From assembly GCA_036732565.1 (NCBI GenBank), contig DAINCF010000002.1, positions 1-59,851 of the forward strand: a stretch of 59,851 bases of DNA, read 5' to 3'. The position numbers were made by a program, and so were the translations under genes. Positions within the stretch are counted from its first letter, which is position 1; each line of letters opens with the position of its first letter. Below the pieces are notes generated by a model. The model made no database searches and was not told where the DNA came from. It was given only the letters and a program-made list of their open reading frames with translations. This DNA comes from JAIVJN01 sp036732565. Lineage in GTDB: Bacteria; Acidobacteriota; Vicinamibacteria; Vicinamibacterales; UBA2999. Below, one piece after another: positions 33,290-42,615 of this stretch.

Positions 33290-34374
33290 CGACACCGGGC
33301 GCATCCGGCGCCGCCGCATTGACTCTCCCCAATGTCTGTGGGCCCGGACGGTCGGGCGCGATGCTCGCCGCACTGGGCGCCTTGGTGTTGGCGTTCATGC
33401 TGCTCGAGCTGGCCATTGGGCCGGTGTGGATTCCGGTCGGGACGATCCTCGACGCGCTCTTGGGACGCGCGGTCGATCGCGCGGCGCTCGCAACGATCGT
33501 CTGGGACCTGCGGTTGCCGCGTGTGCTCACCGCCGCGCTCGCGGGCGCGGCGCTTGGATTGGCTGGCTTGCAGATGCAGACGCTCTTCAGGAACCCGCTC
33601 GCCGATCCCTGGTTTCTTGGCATCGTCGGCGGCGCGCGCGTGGGCGTCGCCACGCTCGTCACCCTGCTGAGTCTGCTCGGCGCCAACGCGTTGCGGGAGT
33701 GGCGTCTCGTTGCCACCGTCGGGACCGCGGCAGCGGCCATCGCCGGTGCGGCGCTGGCGCTCGTGCTGTTGTCCGCCGCAGCGAGACGCGTCAGCGTGAT
33801 CACGCTCCTGATCCTGGGCTTGGTGTTGGATTACATGGCCAGCGGGTATGTGAGCGCGCTTCTGCATTTCAGCACTGAAACTCAAGGCAAGGTCTTCGCG
33901 TCGTGGAACGACGGCAGCTTCGGGGCCGCGGGATGGCGGCAGCTGGCGGTCCTCGTCGCGCTGGTCGCCAGCGGTTCGGTGCTCGCCATCCGGCTGCTCA
34001 AAGGACTCAACGCGCTGTTGCTCGGAGAATCGTACGCGCAGAGCCTCGGCGTCAACGTCGCCGTCGTGCGCCGACACGTACTGTCCGGCACGGCGCTGCT
34101 GGCCGGCGGCGTCACGGCATTTTGTGGGCCGATCTCGTTCCTCGGCGTCGCGGCGCCCCACTTGTGCCGCGCGCTCTTGCGCTCATCGGATCATCGCGTG
34201 CTGATGCCGGCGGTGATGTTGATGGGCGCGCTGCTCGCGTTGGCGGGCGACTTCGTCACCAACCTGCCGTGGGAGCGACATTTCCTGCATTTGAACGCCA
34301 TGCTCGCGTTGCTGGGCGGGCCGGTCGTGGTGTGGGTCGTCCTCAAGCGAGTTGGCCGGTCGGAGTTGATGTAA
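33286..34374 (+). CDS. ABC importer permease, FecCD/BtuC family
   Basis: 362 aa with about nine to ten hydrophobic helices. The family strings RLPRVLTAALAGAALGLAG, LQMQTLFRNPLADPWFLG, ESYAQSLGVNVAVVRRH and FCGPISFLGVAAPHLCRALL are clear; the last covers the coupling-helix region that meets the ATPase. The start ATG (33286) overlaps the binding-protein stop as ATGA. Four-base coupling and family membership make it the membrane part of the importer. A degenerate heptamer repeat begins at its stop codon. Confidence 0.93.
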   Translation: MTTPGASGAAALTLPNVCGPGRSGAMLAALGALVLAFMLLELAIGPVWIPVGTILDALLGRAVDRAALATIVWDLRLPRVLTAALAGAALGLAGLQMQTLFRNPLADPWFLGIVGGARVGVATLVTLLSLLGANALREWRLVATVGTAAAAIAGAALALVLLSAAARRVSVITLLILGLVLDYMASGYVSALLHFSTETQGKVFASWNDGSFGAAGWRQLAVLVALVASGSVLAIRLLKGLNALLLGESYAQSLGVNVAVVRRHVLSGTALLAGGVTAFCGPISFLGVAAPHLCRALLRSSDHRVLMPAVMLMGALLALAGDFVTNLPWERHFLHLNAMLALLGGPVVVWVVLKRVGRSELM

Positions 34375-34414
34375 GGCTTGGGGCCTGGAGGCTTGAAGGC
34401 TTGGAGGCTTGGCT
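34375..34414. repeat. Degenerate heptamer repeat array (GGCTTGG/GGCTTGA type), copy 3
   Basis: GGCTTGGGGCCTGGAGGCTT and GAAGGCTTGGAGGCTTGG fill the whole 40-bp gap between the convergent stop codons of the permease and the sulfatase-fold gene. The unit is the same as in the arrays at 7021-7101 and 12719-12845. Confidence 0.8.
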
Positions 34415-36679
34415 TCAGCGTTCGGCGCGGGCCGCGAGGGCGGCTTCGCGCGCGGCCGCCGATGTCTCCCCTCGACGGCTGAAGATGTCGGCCAGGATGT
34501 AGTGGCCGAATGCCTGCATCGAGGCGGCTGGTTTTCGATTCAGTCCCTGGCGCGCGGCCGATTCGGCCTCCGCAAGGTTGCCGGCGTCGAGCCACGCCTT
34601 TGCCAGATACATCCACGCGGGTGCGAAATCCGGCGCGCGCGCCGTCGCGCTCGCGAAGCGATCGGCCGCCGTCCGCGGCGTCGTTGGCAACAGGAGCTTT
34701 CCAAGATTGAACGCAGCGGCCCAGGTCTCCGGATGCTGTTCGAGCTCGATCTCGTACTCGCGCTGAGCCGCAACCGTGTCCTGCACGCGCTCGAAGACGA
34801 GCGCACGTGCGTAATGGGCGCGCGCCAGCGTCGGCCGCACGGCCAACGCCTCGTCGAGCCGTACGCGTGCAGCGTCGAGATTGCCGACCTCGATCAAGCA
34901 CTCAGCCAGCTTCAAGTTAAAGACCGGACGGTCGACGTCGAGCTGCAGGGACTCCTCGAGTATCGTCCGCGCACGAGCGAAATCGCCGCGCTGCATCGAC
35001 AGATCCGCCAGATGCCAACGTGCCTTGCCATCGCGAGGGTCTTGATCGCGCGCGCGCTCGAACCCGAGGCGCGCTTCCTCCCACTTACCGAGATTCTTGT
35101 AGGCGAGCGCGAGGTTGAACGTCGCACCACGATGATCAGGATCCAGCGCGAGCGCGCGACGATAAGCGTCTCGGGCCTCCGCCCATCGCGCCGCGGCCGC
35201 CAGCGCACTGCCGAGCATGGTGTGTCCTTCGGTCATCGCGGGCTCGGCGGCAACGGCTCGCCGTATTCGCGCGATCGCCTCCTCGGCTCTGCCCTCGCGT
35301 TGATCGAGCAACGCGGACTTGAGCTCGTTGTACACGGCGATTTTGTCCTTCGGGTCGGCGTGCGTGCCGGCGTCCGCGTCCAGACGTCGCGTGCCCGTGC
35401 CGATGTAGCCAAGCGACTGCAGTCTCTGCTCGACGTCGGCATCGACCGGTCGTTGGGCGGCAAGCGTCGTGGACGTCTCGGATCGCAGGCGCGTCAGGGC
35501 CGCCGCCATCGCCGCCGACGCCTGCGGCTGTGCCTCGAACAGGTTGCGGGTCTCGTGAGGATCGTGCTGGAGATCGTAGAGCTCGGGTCGCGGCGCGGCG
35601 ATGAACTTGAATCGGCCATCGGAGAGCGCGGCGAGGTCGCTCCACCCATAGTGATAGCGAGGGTACAGCGTTTCGGAGAACACCGGCACCTCGTCGCGTG
35701 GAGAGGCCGGCGACAGCAGGTCGCGGCCGCCCTGTGGGTCGATCGACGTCTGTGCCACGTACAGCAACGTCGGCATGACGTCGATGATGCGCACCGGATC
35801 GGTGACGACCGTGGGCTCGACGCCAGGGCCCGCGATGATGAGCGGAATACGAACGGTCGACTCGTAGATGAAAAAACCGTGCGTCTGCTCGCCGTGATCG
35901 CCGAGCGCTTCGCCATGATCGGCGAGGATGGTCACGACCGTCCGGCCGTCGCGTCCTGTTCTCCGGAGCTCCTCTATCAGCCGGCCGACCTGGGCATCGG
36001 TGTATGCGATCTCGGCATCGTAAGCGCCGCTTGTCGTCCGCGGGAACCGAGAGGCGAACGGGTCCGGTGCGTCGTACGGCGTGTGAGGATCGTAGAAGTG
36101 GACCCACGTGAACGTGGATCCACGGTTGCTGGGCAGCGCCCGCCACCACCCGAGCGCGCGGTCCACGACGTCGGCGGCGCGATGCTGGATGTCGTCCATG
36201 CCAGCCTGACCGCCGCCCGACAGATCGAAATCATCGGCGTAAGTCTCGAAGCCCTGATCGAGGCCCCACCGTGCATCGAGCACGAACGATCCGACGAACG
36301 CCCCCGTTCGATACCCGGCCGCGCGCAGCCGCTCGGCGAGGGTGTCGAACTCACCGGCGAGGTAGAACCCGCCGTTGTCGCGGACGCCGTGCTTCGGTGG
36401 AAACAACCCCGTCATCAGGGACGCGTGTGCGGGCAGCGTCAGCGGCGTCACGGTCCAGGCCCGTTCAAACCGCCGGCCGCGCGCGGCGATGGCGTCCAGC
36501 GTCGGTGTTTGCGCGGCGCGGTAGCCGTAGCTGCCGAGACGATCCGCGCGCAGCGTATCGATCGTGACGAGCAGAATGTCAGGTGCGATGTCGGCGTTCC
36601 AGCGCGCGCGCCCGCCGCACGCGACGGCGAACAGACCCGCGAACGCCAGCAACAGAGCGCGCGTGCACGCAGCCGACAT
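34415..36679 (-). CDS. Sulfatase-fold lipoprotein fused to TPR repeats, with Thr in place of the formylglycine Cys
   Basis: A lipoprotein-like signal (LLLAFAGLFAVACGG, Cys21) precedes an alkaline-phosphatase-superfamily domain (about residues 33-430) with DILLVTIDTLRADRLGSYGY, VTILADHGEALGDHGEQTHG and YDLQHDPHETRNL. In true sulfatases the nucleophile is Cys/Ser in C/S-x-P-x-R; here the site is Thr81-Leu-Pro83-Ala-His85. Thr nucleophiles are known from phospho- and phosphoethanolamine transferases and phosphonoacetate hydrolase of the same superfamily, so sulfatase activity is doubtful. At least six TPR-like repeats follow (about 470-740). ATG at 36679 lies five bases after the stop of the TonB receptor gene, so the two are co-transcribed. 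Length 754 aa. Confidence 0.82.
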   Translation of the reverse strand: MSAACTRALLLAFAGLFAVACGGRARWNADIAPDILLVTIDTLRADRLGSYGYRAAQTPTLDAIAARGRRFERAWTVTPLTLPAHASLMTGLFPPKHGVRDNGGFYLAGEFDTLAERLRAAGYRTGAFVGSFVLDARWGLDQGFETYADDFDLSGGGQAGMDDIQHRAADVVDRALGWWRALPSNRGSTFTWVHFYDPHTPYDAPDPFASRFPRTTSGAYDAEIAYTDAQVGRLIEELRRTGRDGRTVVTILADHGEALGDHGEQTHGFFIYESTVRIPLIIAGPGVEPTVVTDPVRIIDVMPTLLYVAQTSIDPQGGRDLLSPASPRDEVPVFSETLYPRYHYGWSDLAALSDGRFKFIAAPRPELYDLQHDPHETRNLFEAQPQASAAMAAALTRLRSETSTTLAAQRPVDADVEQRLQSLGYIGTGTRRLDADAGTHADPKDKIAVYNELKSALLDQREGRAEEAIARIRRAVAAEPAMTEGHTMLGSALAAAARWAEARDAYRRALALDPDHRGATFNLALAYKNLGKWEEARLGFERARDQDPRDGKARWHLADLSMQRGDFARARTILEESLQLDVDRPVFNLKLAECLIEVGNLDAARVRLDEALAVRPTLARAHYARALVFERVQDTVAAQREYEIELEQHPETWAAAFNLGKLLLPTTPRTAADRFASATARAPDFAPAWMYLAKAWLDAGNLAEAESAARQGLNRKPAASMQAFGHYILADIFSRRGETSAAAREAALAARAER

Positions 36680-36684
36680 CGTCG

Positions 36685-39444
36685 CTAGAAACGCACACGC
36701 GCGCCCAGCATCAGACGACGAGGGATCTGCACCGTCGTCGGCGCGCCGAATGCCGCCGAGCTCCCGAGGGTGCTCGCCACGTTCTCGAATGCGTCGCCGT
36801 TGAAAAGGTTGAGCGCGTCGATGAAGCCCGCCACACGTAACGACGGACCCAGGCGGAACGTCTTCTCCACGCGCACGTCGAAGAGGTTCAACGCATCCAG
36901 TCGCCGCGATCCGTCGAGCGGCTCGGCGCGAATGGTCGTCGTGAGACCGAGATCGGGCACGCGAATCGTGCGTCCCCAGGATCGTCCGGACAGATACTGA
37001 TGGCTGGCCGCAAGCGTCACGTCCCAAGGTAGGGTTGCGACCAGCTGCGTCTTCCACAGCACCGGACGATCGCCGATCAGCAGATCGTCGCTGTTCACGA
37101 AGTCGTTCGGGTTCTGACCGAACGAGCTGAAGATCGGCGTCGAGTTCTGCGGACTGGCCGGTCCTGAGTTGCTCGAGACCAGCCGCCCCGTCGACTTCGA
37201 CAGGGTCAACGTCGATGAGAGCTGCCAACCGCCTGAAAGGCGCTTCTGTATCCCCAGCATGACCCCACGATAGCGAGAGAAGAGCGCATCCGGATCGGTC
37301 AGAAGGAAGAAGCGCTCGGACGCAGGTCCGGCCAATCGCAGGACGCCGATCGGTTGCCCTGACGCATCCGTCCCGGCCGCATCGACATACGTGGCGGGCT
37401 CGTATCGGCCGCCGACATCCTGCCAGCCCGTGTAGTGACTGCCCCGTTTGTAGACGAAATGTCCGGTGATGCCGATCGTGCCCGCGAGCGCGTGCTCGAG
37501 ACCAATGACATATTGATCCGTGCGCGGCGATCCCAGGCCGTCGTCGAGCTGGCGATTGCTCGCCACCGAGATCGGCACGAGGTCGATCGGATCCCCCGCC
37601 GCGTCGTAGCGGCCGGAGAACGCATAGCGCGGTGACGCGGACGGCAGCACGCGATAGAACGCCGCGGCGACGCTCGCGCTCTGGTAGTAACGGCCATAGT
37701 GTCCCTTGACGACCGTATGGCCATCGGCGTCGACCTTGAGATTGAATCCGAGCCGCGGCGAGACCTGATGCCACGTGACGAGGTCGTCAATCGCCGGCAA
37801 CTCGCGCCCGGTCGGTTGGCGGCGGCGGTCGAATTCGGGGAACGCCGGGACGCTGAGATGGCCGCGGTCGTATCGCACGCCCACGTCGACGGTCAGACGT
37901 GAGCTTGGACGAAACGCATCGTCGACGAAGACACCGGCCTGACTGGGATTGGCGCCGTACTCGGACTGCACCTGGATGTAGCCGTTCTGCGGCTGTCCCG
38001 CCATCGTGTAAACGATGTCGTTGTAGTAGAAGCTGTTATCGGCTCGGCCGCGCTGATACTGGACACCAAGGCGCACGTCGTGCGATCCGCCGAGAAACCG
38101 ATCGCTGTAGGTCGTGACTTTGGCCGATACCGACGTCCGCTTGTAGATCGACTCCCCGACCAACTGCACGCCGCCCGTGGTGCGTCCCGAGTCCAAGGCG
38201 ACGTAACGGGTCTTCACCTCGGGCTCGCCCTCGGGCGGCTGAGCGGTGTAGTTACTCCAGTAGTAGTTCCCCCGTACTTCCAACGACGTTCGAGGCCCAA
38301 GGGTTGCGTGCCACTCGGCGCTGGGCGTGAAGCCCTTCTGCGGACCACGATTCACGGTCGAGGGATCGACGAACGCGGATCCGGCAGCGATACCCTCGTA
38401 CCAGCTTGGATTGAACGACGCGACAACCCGATGAGACGGCGAGGGCTGCAGCGTAAGCTTGGCAAAGCCTCGCTCGATACGCGTGCCCGTGGGGAAGGTC
38501 GGATCGGCGCCTACCTGGGAGAACACGTCATCGGTGTCCTGGTACGAGGCAAAGAACCAGGCACGGTCGCGCACGATCGGCCCGCCGAGCTGCACCGACG
38601 CATCGTGAAAGCGATCGCGCGTGAATGGGCGTCCGCCATCTTCTGCGTCTGTGGTGTTGCGGCTAGTGAGCCCGCCGGTTTGAACGAAGACGTTCGCGTC
38701 GCCATGAAAGGCGTTGCTCCCCTGACGCGTCACCGCATTGAACACGCCGCCCATGAACGCACCGTACTCGGCCGGCGCGCCCAGAGCGAGGAACTCCACC
38801 TCTTGAAGAATCTCTGGGTTGGGAAAGACCGCCGGTGCTGTGTTGGCGGCGTGCGACGTGTTCTGATCGGAGCCGTCGAGCTGAAACAGGTTGTCGTTGA
38901 CGCCGGATCCGAACACCGTGAACGCGACCGGCGCGGCCGAGGTGCCCACGCTCACGCCGGGCCCCATGCGCAGGAGCTCGAAGTAGGAGCGATTGATCGG
39001 CGCCGCGCGCAGCCATTCGTCATCGAAGCGCGCGCTGAGCTGTGAAGAGGTCGTGTTGATGGTTGCAGTGTCCGCGGTGACGGTGACCGTGTCGCTGACG
39101 CCGCCGACACTGAGCGCAGCATCGAGCTCCGTCGGCGCGCCGAGTCCCACGGCGATGCCCTGGCGCACGATCGTCGCGAATCCGGTCAGCGCAAACGTGA
39201 CATCGTAGACACCTGGTGGCAGCGCCGCAAATTGATAGCGCCCGGCGTCCGACGTCGTGGTCGTCGGCGCGCCGGGGACGCTCACGCTGTTCACCGTGAC
39301 CGAGACCCCCGGCAGAATGCCGCCGGAGCTATCGCGAACGACGCCGATGAGACTGCCGGTGGTCCGCTGCGCCCACGCCGGCGGGACGGCGGACGTGACG
39401 AAAGACACCGCCACTGTGATGGCGAGCGCAAGAGGGCGCGGCAT
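36685..39444 (-). CDS. Oar-like TonB-dependent receptor with carboxypeptidase-regulatory domain
   Basis: A signal peptide (LALAITVAVSFVTSA, cleavage near PAWAQ) is followed by a CarboxypepD_reg domain (about residues 27-105, SLIGVVRDSSGGILPGVSVT), a plug (VFGSGVNDNLFQLDGSDQNT, VEFLALGAPAEYGAFMGGVF) and a long barrel ending in Phe (LMLGARVRF). Oar-like receptors of Acidobacteriota are thought to import glycans or peptides or help protein export. ATG at 39444 gives 919 aa; the frame is open upstream without a better start. It is 49 bp after the RND pump stop and 5 bp before the sulfatase-fold gene. Confidence 0.9.
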   Translation of the reverse strand: MPRPLALAITVAVSFVTSAVPPAWAQRTTGSLIGVVRDSSGGILPGVSVTVNSVSVPGAPTTTTSDAGRYQFAALPPGVYDVTFALTGFATIVRQGIAVGLGAPTELDAALSVGGVSDTVTVTADTATINTTSSQLSARFDDEWLRAAPINRSYFELLRMGPGVSVGTSAAPVAFTVFGSGVNDNLFQLDGSDQNTSHAANTAPAVFPNPEILQEVEFLALGAPAEYGAFMGGVFNAVTRQGSNAFHGDANVFVQTGGLTSRNTTDAEDGGRPFTRDRFHDASVQLGGPIVRDRAWFFASYQDTDDVFSQVGADPTFPTGTRIERGFAKLTLQPSPSHRVVASFNPSWYEGIAAGSAFVDPSTVNRGPQKGFTPSAEWHATLGPRTSLEVRGNYYWSNYTAQPPEGEPEVKTRYVALDSGRTTGGVQLVGESIYKRTSVSAKVTTYSDRFLGGSHDVRLGVQYQRGRADNSFYYNDIVYTMAGQPQNGYIQVQSEYGANPSQAGVFVDDAFRPSSRLTVDVGVRYDRGHLSVPAFPEFDRRRQPTGRELPAIDDLVTWHQVSPRLGFNLKVDADGHTVVKGHYGRYYQSASVAAAFYRVLPSASPRYAFSGRYDAAGDPIDLVPISVASNRQLDDGLGSPRTDQYVIGLEHALAGTIGITGHFVYKRGSHYTGWQDVGGRYEPATYVDAAGTDASGQPIGVLRLAGPASERFFLLTDPDALFSRYRGVMLGIQKRLSGGWQLSSTLTLSKSTGRLVSSNSGPASPQNSTPIFSSFGQNPNDFVNSDDLLIGDRPVLWKTQLVATLPWDVTLAASHQYLSGRSWGRTIRVPDLGLTTTIRAEPLDGSRRLDALNLFDVRVEKTFRLGPSLRVAGFIDALNLFNGDAFENVASTLGSSAAFGAPTTVQIPRRLMLGARVRF

Positions 39445-39493
39445 GCGCAGCCACGCTACAAGACGCCCCGCGAGCAACGGCTGGAGAAACCAA

Positions 39494-42400
39494 TCAACGG
39501 CTCCTGACGCCCGACGAGCGGTCGAGCGGTCGCGCGAAACGCTCGTACAGAAGGGGCACAATCACCAGATTCAATGCCGTCGAGCTCGAGAGGCCGAACA
39601 GGATCACTAGAGCCATGGGTGCCTGAATCTCGCTGCCGGGCTGACCGGTCGAGAGGGCAATCGGCACCAGCGCCAAGCCGGCTGCCATTGCGGTCATCAG
39701 AATCGGGACGACTCGCTCGGTGGCGCCACGCAGCACCGCGCGGCGAAGGTCCGAGACACCCTCGTGTACCTGCACGTAGCGGATATGCGAGACGAGCATG
39801 ATGCCGTTGCGTGTGGCGATGCCGAACAGCGTGATGAACCCCACGATAGACGCAACGGACAGCACACCGCCGGCGAGATAAACGCCCACCACGCCACCGA
39901 TGAGCGCCAGCGGAAGATTCGCCATGATGAGCAACGCATCACGCGACGAATGGAAGGCCGACGACAACACGAAGAAGATGGCCACGATGACGCCCAGCGA
40001 CAGCCACAAGAGCTGCCGTGATGCCTCCGCCTCACTCTCGAATTGGCCTCCATACTCGATCCGATATCCCGACGGCAGTCGCACGTGCTCTCCGACGCGC
40101 GCCTGGATGTCGTTCACCACGCTCCGCAGGTCCCGACCGCTGACGTTGCTCTGGACCACGATGCGACGCTGGACGTTCTCGCGCATGATGAAGTTCGGTC
40201 CGCGGTCGTGCTCGATCGTGGCAACGGTCGAAAGTGGGATTTGTCGCCGATCCGGAGTTTGAATGCGCGTTCCGCCTACGGCTTCGAGGTCCGCGGAGGC
40301 ATCGGCTCGATAGCGAATGACCAAGGGGAACGCGACTTGGCCCTCCAGGATCTGACCGACCACGCGGCCGACGCGTGCGGTCTGCAGCGCATCCGCGACC
40401 GCCCCGGTCTCGAGTCCCTGTCGAGCCGCGAGCGCCGGTTCCACGCGAACTCGCAGCGTTGGGATGTTGGTTTGGGCTTCCGTCGACAGATCGACGACAC
40501 CCGGAACCTCGGCCATCTCGCGTTGCACGGCTGCGGCCAATCGGCGCAGCGTCTGCAAGTCGTCGCCAAAGATCTTCACCGCGATGTTGGTCCGCGTGCC
40601 CGAGAGCATGTGATCGATGCGATGGGAAATTGGCTGGCCGATGGTGACGTTCGTGCCGGGCAGTAACGAGACCTTCTCACGCAGTTCCTCGAGCACGGTC
40701 GCTCGAGGTCGATCCTTCATCGACAGCCGTACATCAATCTCGGCCGACTCGACGCCTTGGACGTGCTCGTCGAGCTCGGCGCGCCCGGTTCGACGCGAGG
40801 TCGAGACAACTTCCGGGACGCTGAGCATGAGCCGTTCGAGAGCGTTGCCCAGCGCATTTGCGTCCTCGAGGCTGGTTCCGGGAATGGTCACGGCGCTCAC
40901 GGTCAGTGCACCTTCGTTGAGCTCAGGCAGAAAAGACCGGCCGGCGCCAGCGATGCCCACCACCGCAGCGAGCATCAACGTCACCGCTGCTGCGCCGACC
41001 GCCTGCCAATGCGTGAAGGCGTGATCCAACCAGGCCGCGTAGCGCGTCTTGATCCAGCGGGCGACGCGGGGCTGGGCTTCGGAAGTGATCTGCCGCGAAC
41101 GCGGGAGGAGCCACGAACACAGCACCGGGGTCAGGGTCAGCGCCACCACGAGCGACGCCGCCAGCGCGATGACGTACGCAAGGCCGAGCGGGCGCAGCAG
41201 CCGGCCTTCGACGCCGCCCAATACGAAGAGCGGCGCGAACACAAGTGCGACGATGATCGTCGCAAAGACGACCGAGTGCCGGATTTCCGTGCTCGCGTGA
41301 TAGACGATCTCCAGAGCGGGCAGACGTTCTGATGGCGGACGCGATGCGTTCTCTCGCAGGCGCCGCAGCACGTTCTCGACATCGATGATCGCATCGTCGA
41401 CGAGCTCGCCAATCGCGATGGCCAGTCCGCCGAGGCTCATGGTGTTGAGCGTCATCCCGAACCGATCCATGACCACGACCGCGGCCAGCATCGACAGCGG
41501 CAGCGCCAAGAGCGTGATCGCCGCCGCCCGCGCGTTCATCAAGAACACGATCACCACGAGCACGACCAGACCGGCCCCTTCCAGCAACCGCCGGAACAGA
41601 TTGCTCAGCGACTGCTCGATGAAGTCGGCTTGGCGGAAGAGATTGCGATGAATCTCCATGCCCTCTGGCAGCGCGCGCTGAATGTCGTCGAGCGTCGCAT
41701 CGATACGTGCCGTGAGATCGAGCGTGTTGACCGCGGGCTGCTTCTGAATGCCGACGATCACGGCGGGCCGCGCGTTGTGCGAACCGTCTCCGCGTTTGAT
41801 GGCCGCCCCTTCGCGCACCGTGCCGACATCGCGGACGAAGACGGGGGTCTGGTCCACAGTCTTGACGCTCACGGCGGCAATCGCGTTGAGGTCCGGCAAG
41901 CGGCCAACGCCCCGGACGAGGAACTCCTGGCCCTGTGCGACGTGAAAGCCGGCGGTCGCGTTGCGGTTCGCCGATCGCAACGCGGCTTCCACCTCGTCGA
42001 CGGTGACCTGGTGCACCGCCAGGCGCGTCGGGTCGAGCACGACTTCGTACTGCTTCTGTTCGCCTCCCGTGGCGATCACCTGGGACACACCAGCCACCGC
42101 CAGCAGCCGGCGGCGAACCACGGTGTCGGCAACCGTGCGGAGGTCCAGCGGCGAGTGCCGATCGGAATCGAGATCGACGAACAGTACCTCGCCCATGATC
42201 GAGGACACCGGCGCCAGAAACGGCGGCTCCACGCCGGACGGCAGCGATCCTCCAACCAGCGCCAACTTCTCGGCCACCGTCTGGCGCGCCCTGCCGGTGT
42301 CCTGTCCCCACTCGAACTCGACCCAGACCACCGTCACGCCAACCGCCGTCGCCGAGCGCACGCGGCGTACGCCGGCCGCGCCATTCAACGCGGACTCGAT

Positions 42401-42604
42401 GGGGAACGTGACAAGGGATTCGATCTCGAGCGGGTCCATGCCTCGCGCTTCTGCGAGGATCGTCACCGTTGGCGCCGTGAGATCCGGGAGCACGTCGAGA
42501 GGAATGCGCGACAGGGTCCAACCACCCCACGCCACGAACGCGGCAGCCAGGAACGCAACGATGGCGCGATGGGCGAGAGACCAACGAATCAGGGCATCAG
42601 TCAT
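39494..42604 (-). CDS. Heavy-metal-type RND efflux pump (CzcA/CusA family)
   Basis: 1036 aa with the HME-RND layout: a first helix (AIVAFLAAAFVAWGGW), porter domain, helices 2-6 with GGLAIAIGELVDDAIIDVEN in TM4, a second porter domain and the last helix group. RIPLDVLPDLTAPTVTILAE at the start is typical of CzcA/CusA pumps. The TM4 acids of the proton relay (Glu-x-x-Asp-Asp) are present. Whether it exports Cu/Ag or Zn/Co/Cd cannot be decided by eye. The adaptor gene ends 11 bp upstream and the outer-membrane factor precedes it, so the tripartite pump is complete. Confidence 0.93.
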   Translation of the reverse strand: MTDALIRWSLAHRAIVAFLAAAFVAWGGWTLSRIPLDVLPDLTAPTVTILAEARGMDPLEIESLVTFPIESALNGAAGVRRVRSATAVGVTVVWVEFEWGQDTGRARQTVAEKLALVGGSLPSGVEPPFLAPVSSIMGEVLFVDLDSDRHSPLDLRTVADTVVRRRLLAVAGVSQVIATGGEQKQYEVVLDPTRLAVHQVTVDEVEAALRSANRNATAGFHVAQGQEFLVRGVGRLPDLNAIAAVSVKTVDQTPVFVRDVGTVREGAAIKRGDGSHNARPAVIVGIQKQPAVNTLDLTARIDATLDDIQRALPEGMEIHRNLFRQADFIEQSLSNLFRRLLEGAGLVVLVVIVFLMNARAAAITLLALPLSMLAAVVVMDRFGMTLNTMSLGGLAIAIGELVDDAIIDVENVLRRLRENASRPPSERLPALEIVYHASTEIRHSVVFATIIVALVFAPLFVLGGVEGRLLRPLGLAYVIALAASLVVALTLTPVLCSWLLPRSRQITSEAQPRVARWIKTRYAAWLDHAFTHWQAVGAAAVTLMLAAVVGIAGAGRSFLPELNEGALTVSAVTIPGTSLEDANALGNALERLMLSVPEVVSTSRRTGRAELDEHVQGVESAEIDVRLSMKDRPRATVLEELREKVSLLPGTNVTIGQPISHRIDHMLSGTRTNIAVKIFGDDLQTLRRLAAAVQREMAEVPGVVDLSTEAQTNIPTLRVRVEPALAARQGLETGAVADALQTARVGRVVGQILEGQVAFPLVIRYRADASADLEAVGGTRIQTPDRRQIPLSTVATIEHDRGPNFIMRENVQRRIVVQSNVSGRDLRSVVNDIQARVGEHVRLPSGYRIEYGGQFESEAEASRQLLWLSLGVIVAIFFVLSSAFHSSRDALLIMANLPLALIGGVVGVYLAGGVLSVASIVGFITLFGIATRNGIMLVSHIRYVQVHEGVSDLRRAVLRGATERVVPILMTAMAAGLALVPIALSTGQPGSEIQAPMALVILFGLSSSTALNLVIVPLLYERFARPLDRSSGVRSR

Positions 42605-42615
42605 GACGGCCTCGC

